From: a virus | DNA length: 44,432 nucleotides | Strand: one strand, 5' to 3' | Virus record (IMG/VR): IMGVR_UViG_3300009152_000074 | Coordinates: 1 to 44,432 of that record | Part shown: piece by piece, positions 16,301 to 25,300 of the stretch | Position numbering within the stretch: position 1 is the stretch's first letter | Layout: each line of letters opens with the position of its first letter | Notes under the pieces: model-generated | What the model was told of the DNA's origin: nothing | Databases searched by the model: none | The model's input: the letters and a program-made list of their open reading frames with translations, nothing else | Made by a program: the position numbers and the translations under genes

Positions 16301-19300
16301 AACCATAACAAAAGCCTTAAACACCGGAGATAAAATTACAATTAAAGATTATGAAAATACTGCAGGAAGTTTTGTACCGCCAACACCAACAAAACTAGGA
16401 ATGTATCCAAAATTTAAACCAGAAAAAATTATTGATAACACGTATAGAACACCTGTGGAAGTTATCGTAGGGCACGATGGTAGCAGAACTATTGCTTTTG
16501 GAGACTATCGTGATGATCTTTTACTAGAATTAGAAAAAAGAATTTATAACAATTGCAAAACAGTATTTAATTCAGAATTATTATCAGAAGATGATATAAG
16601 ACCTGGAGTATTTAGGACCTCCGAATATAATAACAGTGAAATTAACAGTATATTAAGTTTAGATTTTTATAACTGGGCAGGACAAAATGGTATAGAATAT
16701 CAAAACAATACAAACTATGATGAGAATGATTATTTTACTTTCAATTACAGTAAAAATAAAAATATTATAAATGGTGAAACTCTTCCAGGGTATTGGAGAG
16801 GCATATACAAATATTTCTATGATACAGATCGACCACACACTCATCCATGGGAAATGTTGGGGCACAGCGAACAACCGTCTTGGTGGATAGACACTTATGG
16901 ACCAGCACCTTATACTTCAGGTAACGAATTACTATGGAATGATCTAACGGCAGGCTATAACACAGGGCTAGAAGAAACTGTAAACAAATACAAAAGACCC
17001 GGCTTATTAGATTATATTCCTGTGGATAACTCTGGCAATTTAAAATCACCTATGGCTATCGGATTAATAGATCAGTATCAAAATCTTGGAATTAATGAAA
17101 AATGGAAATTTGGAGACCAAGGACCAAGTGAAACGGCGTGGCGTAGAAGCAGTCAATATCCTTTCAGTATAATGAAATTATTAGCATTAACTAAGCCAGC
17201 TAAATTCTTTGGATATTTTTTAGACAATAGTAGATTAAAAAAGAATGTAGCAGGAAATTATATTAACAGTGAAACAGAAGTAGCATCAACACTTAAATCT
17301 ACCAAATATTATTTAGAAACAACCGGCGGATCTACAACAGGAATCACTGCTGGATATCAACCTTTTATAGTTAACTATCTAATTAAGAACGGATTAGATC
17401 CAGCTCCCTTTTTCTATGACAAATTAAAAAATCTCAATGTACAATTAGCATATAAATTGGGAGGATTTACTGATAAAGAAAATTTAAAAGTTTTAACAGA
17501 CAGCATAAGCCCAGGATCTACAGCAGGGTCTCAATTTATACCTAATGAAAACTATAAAGTTTTATTTAGAATCAGTAATCCTGTTAGAGATTATGATTAT
17601 TCGGGAGTGTTGGTTGAATTAAATTCTAATGTTACTGGTGATGGCAGCACACTTGAAGGTGGGTACAAAGTTATTGGATATAACACAATCAAACCTTATT
17701 TTAGAGTTTTAAATCCTGTAGAAAATAAAAATGCTCATTCGATCACTATCGGAAACAGCAGTGCAATCATTTATAACGACTGGAGTGAAAACGAAACTGT
17801 TGTTCCTTATGGTGCTGTGTTTAAAACTGTTCAACAAGTGATTAATTTTTTAATTGGTTATGGAAAATATTTAGAACTTCAAGGATTTATATTTGATAAA
17901 TTTAGCAACGAAATAAAAGAAATAAACAATTGGGAAACCAGTGCTAAAGAATTCTTATATTGGACTAGACAAGGATGGGCTCTAGGCTCAGCAATAACAT
18001 TGAGTCCAGGCGCTGCAGGATTTGTTTTAGCTACTGATAATAGTGTTATCAGTAAATTTCAAAATTCATTAGGACAATATTCAGTTTTAGATTCTGCTGG
18101 TCGTGCTATAGAAACTCAATATATTTCAACCAAACGTGTTGGTAATAAATTTTCTATTGCTGTAAAAAATACCGAAGCAGGCATCTATAACATTTCAATG
18201 AATGCTGTGCAAAAAGAACAAATTATACTTTTTGATAATATCACAGTGTTTTCTGACATAATATTTGAATTGGTTACAGGATTTCGTCAGCAGAGATTAA
18301 AATTAGTAGGATGGAAAACAGGTGATTGGAATGGGGATTATTATTCTCCAGGATTTATATTTGATGAAGCTAAAGTAGACAGATGGATTGCAAATACAGA
18401 CTATCAAATAGGAAACACAGTAGAGTATGCCAATGGGTTCTATGTGTCTAAAAAAAATCATAATTCTGGCACAGAATTCGATTTTGAAAAATGGACTAAG
18501 AAAAAATCTAAACCATCGGCTCAATTAATACCTAACTTTGATTATAAAATTTCACAATTCAACGATTTTTATAATTTAGAAACTAACAATTTTGATGAAA
18601 CACAACAAAAATTAGCACAGCATTTAACAGGGTATCAATCTAGGTCATATTTAGAAAATCTTTTCTTAAATGACGTTTCTCAATATAAATTCTATCAAGG
18701 CTTTATTAGAGAAAAAGGCACACAGAATGCCATAGACCGATTAGTTAAAGCCAAATTTTATGGAGAAAATATCAATTTAACAGTGTATCCAGAGTGGATG
18801 ATAAAAGTAGGAGAATTTGGAAATCTTGACGGCAGCAAGTCGATACAACTTACCTTATCAGACAATAATTTTACAAGCAATGCTCAAAGTATTGAATTAT
18901 TGAATGATGATAATGATACTGAAGATTATACAAGATCGTTGTCAGTAACTAGCGATAAGTTTTATTCTAAACCTCTAGAGTATACAGCTTCAACTACGTT
19001 CTCTAGATATGATTATACTCAACAGGGATATGATAGAGATTTTGTTCAAAAATATAAAACTGCAGGATATGTGAGAATAACAGATGCACAACACACTGCA
19101 TTTGATGAAAAAGACTTATTAAATTTAAATGTTAATGAGATTAATAATAAAGATTTGATATGGATAGCAAAAAAACCCAACAGCGATTGGGACGTACAGA
19201 GGATCACGTATACAGGACTTAATCTTATCACAATAAAACCAATAAACAATAATACTCAGGTTATATTAGGATTTAACGGAGTACACAATTTAATAGTGAA

Positions 19301-22300
19301 TCAATATATAGCGATAAACAATAGTCAATTTCCTACATTAAATATCGTATACCAAATTACACAGATTATAGATGCAACTTCTATTTTAGTTAATTTTTCA
19401 AATGCTTCTACAATTAGCAGATCTTTCATATCAACAGATGCATCCACAATAACAACATATGGTAATCTATATCGTTTTGTAAGTGTGAGATTATCTTCGT
19501 TGGACACTGTTAATACTGTTTTACCTTATAACGAATATCAAGCAGCAGATGCTGTTAATCGATTGCCTGGGGATAAAATCTTTGTAGACAATGCAGGAGC
19601 CAATTGGAAAATTTATGAAAAGATCGATCCTTACAAAACTTTTAGAATAGGATCTCCGGATACAGATAATAATCAAGAGTTTGGTTATAAAACAATTGCT
19701 AGATCTGATGGAAGATTTGTTATAATTTCTGCGCCTGGCAGTCGAGGAGCAACGTCTCAAGGAGCTTTATATTTCTTTAGCAGAGGAGAAAATAATCCTG
19801 GAGTAGCATTTTCACTCGCAAACACTGCTGTAATGTCGGACAGCACCACTGGCACCGGTCGACTGGGACATAGTTTATCAATGAGTACTGATGAAAATTT
19901 TGTTGTAGCAGGAGCACCATATGCTAATATTTTAACAATAGACGGCAGCACAAGACGCAACAACAGTGGTTTAGTAAAATTATTCATATGGGATTCCGTG
20001 ACAAAAGCATATAATGAATTTACAACTATAAAACCTGCAGACGACAGCTCATCGGCAAATATAAATTTTGGTTGGTCGCATGCTATGGCAGAACCAACTA
20101 TAGACAGCAACAAATATACTAGACAAAAATATCTTTTGGTTGGAGCTCCAGGTTATGCTAATGATACAGGAATAGTGTATCTATACACATATACTCCGGT
20201 TGAAGATAGTACATTTGCAGCATGGACACAGGATAATAGTGTTGTCAGCAGCCAATCAGGCAGTAATAAAAGATTTGGTCATAGAATGGCTATAAATGAT
20301 AATGGTGATATATTAGCAGTATCTTCAGTAAGTCCAGATGATGCTGGTATGGTAGAAATTTTTGTTAGAAACAGTCCAAGCAACGATGACAGCAGTGTTT
20401 TAGGATTCTCTCATGTGCAAACACTCAAAGGTGTATCAGCAGATGACAGCACATTAAACACAGCGTTTGGAGAGAGTCTATCTATGAGTAAGGACGGAGC
20501 AACTTTGATTATTTCTGCTCCAGGTAGAGACAACTTATCACAAGCAGATGCAGGTGCTGTTTACATTTATAAATGGAACGCAGACGGATCAACCAACACA
20601 TATACTTTACAACAAACAATTTATTCTCCAGAAACTGCAACTAACATGCAATTTGGATCTACAGTGCATCTTAATCATGATGCTGATAGATTAGTTATAG
20701 GAGCAGAAAAATTTGCAAACAGTCGAACAGTAAAATTTGATAGTGGATTGACTACATTTGATTTACAAGACACACAAATAGTAGATCTTAATATAGGATC
20801 TGGGGGAGTTTTTACAGCAACCAAATACAATGACAATTTTGTTTTAGATGGCAAGTTAATAACTTCTAACGTGTCAGCCAATGATGATTTTGGTAGATCT
20901 GTTTTTGTAATTAATAACAGTGTATTTGTAGGTGCTCCAGGTGATGATACAAAATTTTCTGATAATTCTACTCGTGAAAATGATGGTATGGTTGCTGTGT
21001 TTGATTTAGCAACACCCGGATCATATAGTTGGAACGCGGTAGAAGAAGAGGAAACATTAATTGATGATCGACAAATAGATTCTGCTTTTATTTTTGATCG
21101 AGCAGAACAAAAAATTAAATCATATATTGATTATTATGATCCCATTAAAGGTAGAATATTAGGTATAGCAGACAGAGAAATTAATTATAAAACTGAATGG
21201 GATCCAGCAGTTTACAATTTAGGCACAGAAGCGGTTAATGTTAAACCAACCATGTCTTGGGCTGAAGAACACGTAGGAGAAGTTTGGTGGGATTTGAGCA
21301 AAGTTCGATGGATATGGTATGAACAAGGAAATCAAGAGTACAAAACAAAGAATTGGGGCAAACTTTTTCCAGGTAGTGAAATTGACATTTATGAATGGGT
21401 AGAAACTACACTATTGCCATCGGAGTGGAATCAATTAGCAGATACTGCTGTAGGATTAAGTCAGAAAGTATCAGGAAAACCGTTATATCCAGATAACACT
21501 GTGTTTACGTTGAGACAAAAATATGATTCTCGTTCAGATGGATTTATAAATTATTATTATTATTGGGTAAAAAATAATGTATTCTTACCCAACATTGCAA
21601 AAAGTGTTGTTACTAGAAAAAATACCACCGGTTACATAGCCAATATAATAAACAATCCAAAAGCAGCAGGAATTAGATATTTTGCAGTGTCAGGAACAAA
21701 CAAGTTAATTGCATTTAATATTAAAAACGATATCATTAATGACAACACTGTTTTGAATATTACCTATAAAGATACAATTAAAGAAGGTGATTCTCATTAT
21801 GTTTGGAAACTGATTAAAGAAGGAGACAAAGACGACGCACCTAATACACAGATTGAAAAGAAGTGGTGGGATAGTTTGATTGGTTCAGACGAAGCAGGCA
21901 ACGAAGTTCCAGATATTGCATTGCCGTTAAATCAAAAATATGGTAATAAAGTTAGACCAAGACAGAGCTGGTATGTGGATAGATTTAATGCACTAAAAGA
22001 AATTATAGATTATGTTAATTCGGTATTAGCAAAAAATCAATTGGCAGATAATATTAGATATGATAATTTAAATTCAGCAGAAGCTGAACCAAATGCTATA
22101 TCTAGGGAATGGGATGACACAGTAGAAACCTATGATGATTTAACATATATTGATACTAGAGATATCAGCGGTACAACAAATATATTAGTAAAAAATGATC
22201 AAACTTTTAGTAAAGGTTTTTGGGCTATCTATAATTGGAATGGCGCTGAATGGGTTAGAACTAAATTACAAACCTACAAGACCAGTGCTTATTATGATCG

Positions 22301-25300
22301 TGTTGATTGGTATGATGAATCATTTGATTCTAATGCTATTATTGAGAAACAATTAAATTATCAGTATGAATTAGATGCATTATCTCTAGACAATGGCAAA
22401 TATGTTAAAGTTTTAACAGCCGATACTGGTGGTTGGAAAATATTTGAAAGCACCGCAGAAGGATTCAAGAACATTGCTACACAGAATGGTACTATTCAAT
22501 TAAAAACGTCACTGTATGATTATTCAATCGATAACACAGGGTTTGATGGTCAAGATGCATTTGATGTTAATTTCTTTGACTCCGAACCTAAATTAGAGTT
22601 AAGAAAAATATTAACAGCTATAAGAGATGATTTATTCATAGGAGATTTAAAAGTAGAATATAATAATATTTTCTTTATAGGTTTAAGAAAAGTTTTAGAA
22701 CAACAAAAATATGTAGATTGGTTAATAAAAACATCATTTATTAATGTATCTAATGTTTTAAGAGAATTAGATCAAAGAAAAAGTTATAGAGTTACCACAG
22801 AAGATTATGTTGAAGAGTATATTAACGAAATAAAACCATATCATACCAAAATTAGAGAATATAAATTAGGTTATACTGGATTAGATACTGAGGACGGTAT
22901 CTATACAGATTTTGATTTGCCTGCTTTCTATGATGGAGATACTATTAGAAATGTTAACATATCCAATGATGCGGCAATATTAAGCACATATCCTTATCGT
23001 TTTTGGAGAGACAATTATAAAAAATATGTAGACTCTATCACAGTGATAGATGGTGGTAGCGGCTATATCACTGCTCCCACAGTTACACTAGTCGGAGGAA
23101 CCATAAAAACAGTTGGACCATTTACAGTGTTAGGAACCAGTACACAAGGTGCTTCTTCCGGCCAATATGGATATTTTTATCCATTATATACAGCCAAAGT
23201 AGATGCTGACCTTGCTGACTCACAAGCAGGCGGAGCAGGAACGAGTGAGTTATTTAAATTTAATGAGTTTTCTAGTGTTGATTTTTACATGCCTACTACA
23301 GGACAAAACATTGCTATTACAGACAGACCTGAAAGTTATGAAATTTACACATTGTCTGATGTGACACAAGCCACAGCTAGAGCAGTGATCAAAGAAGGAG
23401 CAGTGGTTAGAATAGTTGTATTAACTGCTGGAACAAAATATACTTCAATACCTAGAGTTATTATAACAGGAGGTGGTGCTAATGGCAATACTCCTGTAAA
23501 TTCGGCAAGAGCATATGCAAATCTTAGAAATGATATTGTAAGAGATATCAGTACTACAATCAAATTTGACAGAGTACAATCCACAGCCACAGTGTTACAA
23601 TGGACTAGCAATACTACCTATGCTTATAATGATTTAATTAGGCATGACAATAAACTTTATAAAGTTATTGCAACATACACCAGTACAGAAACTTTTGATG
23701 AAGGATTAACAAATCTTACAAGATTAAGAGGAGACGAACCATACATTACAGCAGCAGAAAGAACGCTTGGATTGTATGCTCCAGATGCTGGTATGCCAGG
23801 TAATGAATTATCTCAAGTGATGACAGGAGTAGACTACGGTGGAGTTATGGTTACAGGATTAGCTTTTGATAACGGTCAGGGTTGGGATAGATCTCCATGG
23901 TATGACTTGCCATGGGATAGTTTTGGTTTAAGTAGAGTCAAAATATTCTACGGAGACGGTACTACAACCAGCTTTACTTTTGATTACGCTCCTCAACCAA
24001 CAGACGTATACACAGTTTATTTTACTGATATCAGTGATTCATCAGTACAATACCCCGCTGCTATGGCAAATGTTAATAGAGTCAGACAGAGAACACAAGT
24101 GTTAAGAGGAGATGGCACAACTAAGACTTTTACCATCTTAGGTGACGATGGTAATCCTACTCCTGCAAATACAGTTATTGAATTGATACCGTTTGATGAT
24201 GATGGAGTTTTAACACCCACCGATGATAAGACTTTGGATACTCTAATCACAGGAGGATTATTTAAATCAGCATTAGGAGTATCGCCTAGTGATATTATTG
24301 TGGAAGGAGATGCTTTTATTACACCAGAAACCAGCTATGCTCCAGAAGAAAATTTACCTGGTAGCATTTTTGATACTGTAGATATTCGAGTTTACACTGC
24401 TCCAACATCGGGTGTGCCTTTTATTATACATAAAAATTATATCGGAGATGCATCAACTACCTTATTCTCAATAGGACAACTAGCAGGTACACAATCATCT
24501 GTGGTAGTTTCTTTAGACGGAGTAACACAGACATTAAATTCTGAATACACAGTAGATATTCAAAACAAAACAATTACATTTGCATCAGCACCAGCAGTTA
24601 GCAGTAAAATTTCTATAAAAAGTTTTGCTATATCTGGCAGCAACTATATGGTTCTCGATACATTCGTTGGAGATGGATCCACATATTCTTTTGCAACTAA
24701 GAGTAGAGAAACTTATCAATTAGACAGCTCGATGAGTCAATTATTTGTTACTGTAGATGGTGTTCCTACTACAGATTACACTTATACAGTAAACAATAGA
24801 GATATAACCATAAGTTTACACACAGGAGATGGATCCACAGCAAATCCTCCAGCCGCAGGCACCAGCGTACAGGTCGCATCTTTCAATCAACCTGCAGGCA
24901 ACGGAAGAGCATACTCTGAGATTCGATCACAACAGATTGTGTATGATGGCAGCACAGACACTTACACATTGTCATATCCTCCTGGTTCAATAGAACCCTA
25001 TTCAAGTTTAACCATACTGGAGCATCAAGGAAAAATTTTAAGAGGACCCGACAACACTTACTATCTAGGTGATGGATCCAGCAATGCTTTTTCATTTGTT
25101 GACTATGCAGGATCCACAGAAGATGACAGCACATCCACAGGATATGTGGACGTAAAATCTGGTGAAAAAACTGGAATCCTTAATGACCCCACGGCAATAG
25201 ACTCGTGGTTACAAACAGAATACGACAGTGCTTGGTATATGGCCATCACAAGAGACGAAGTTTCAGGAGAATTAGCCACTGCTAAATATTCTTTAGTTCA

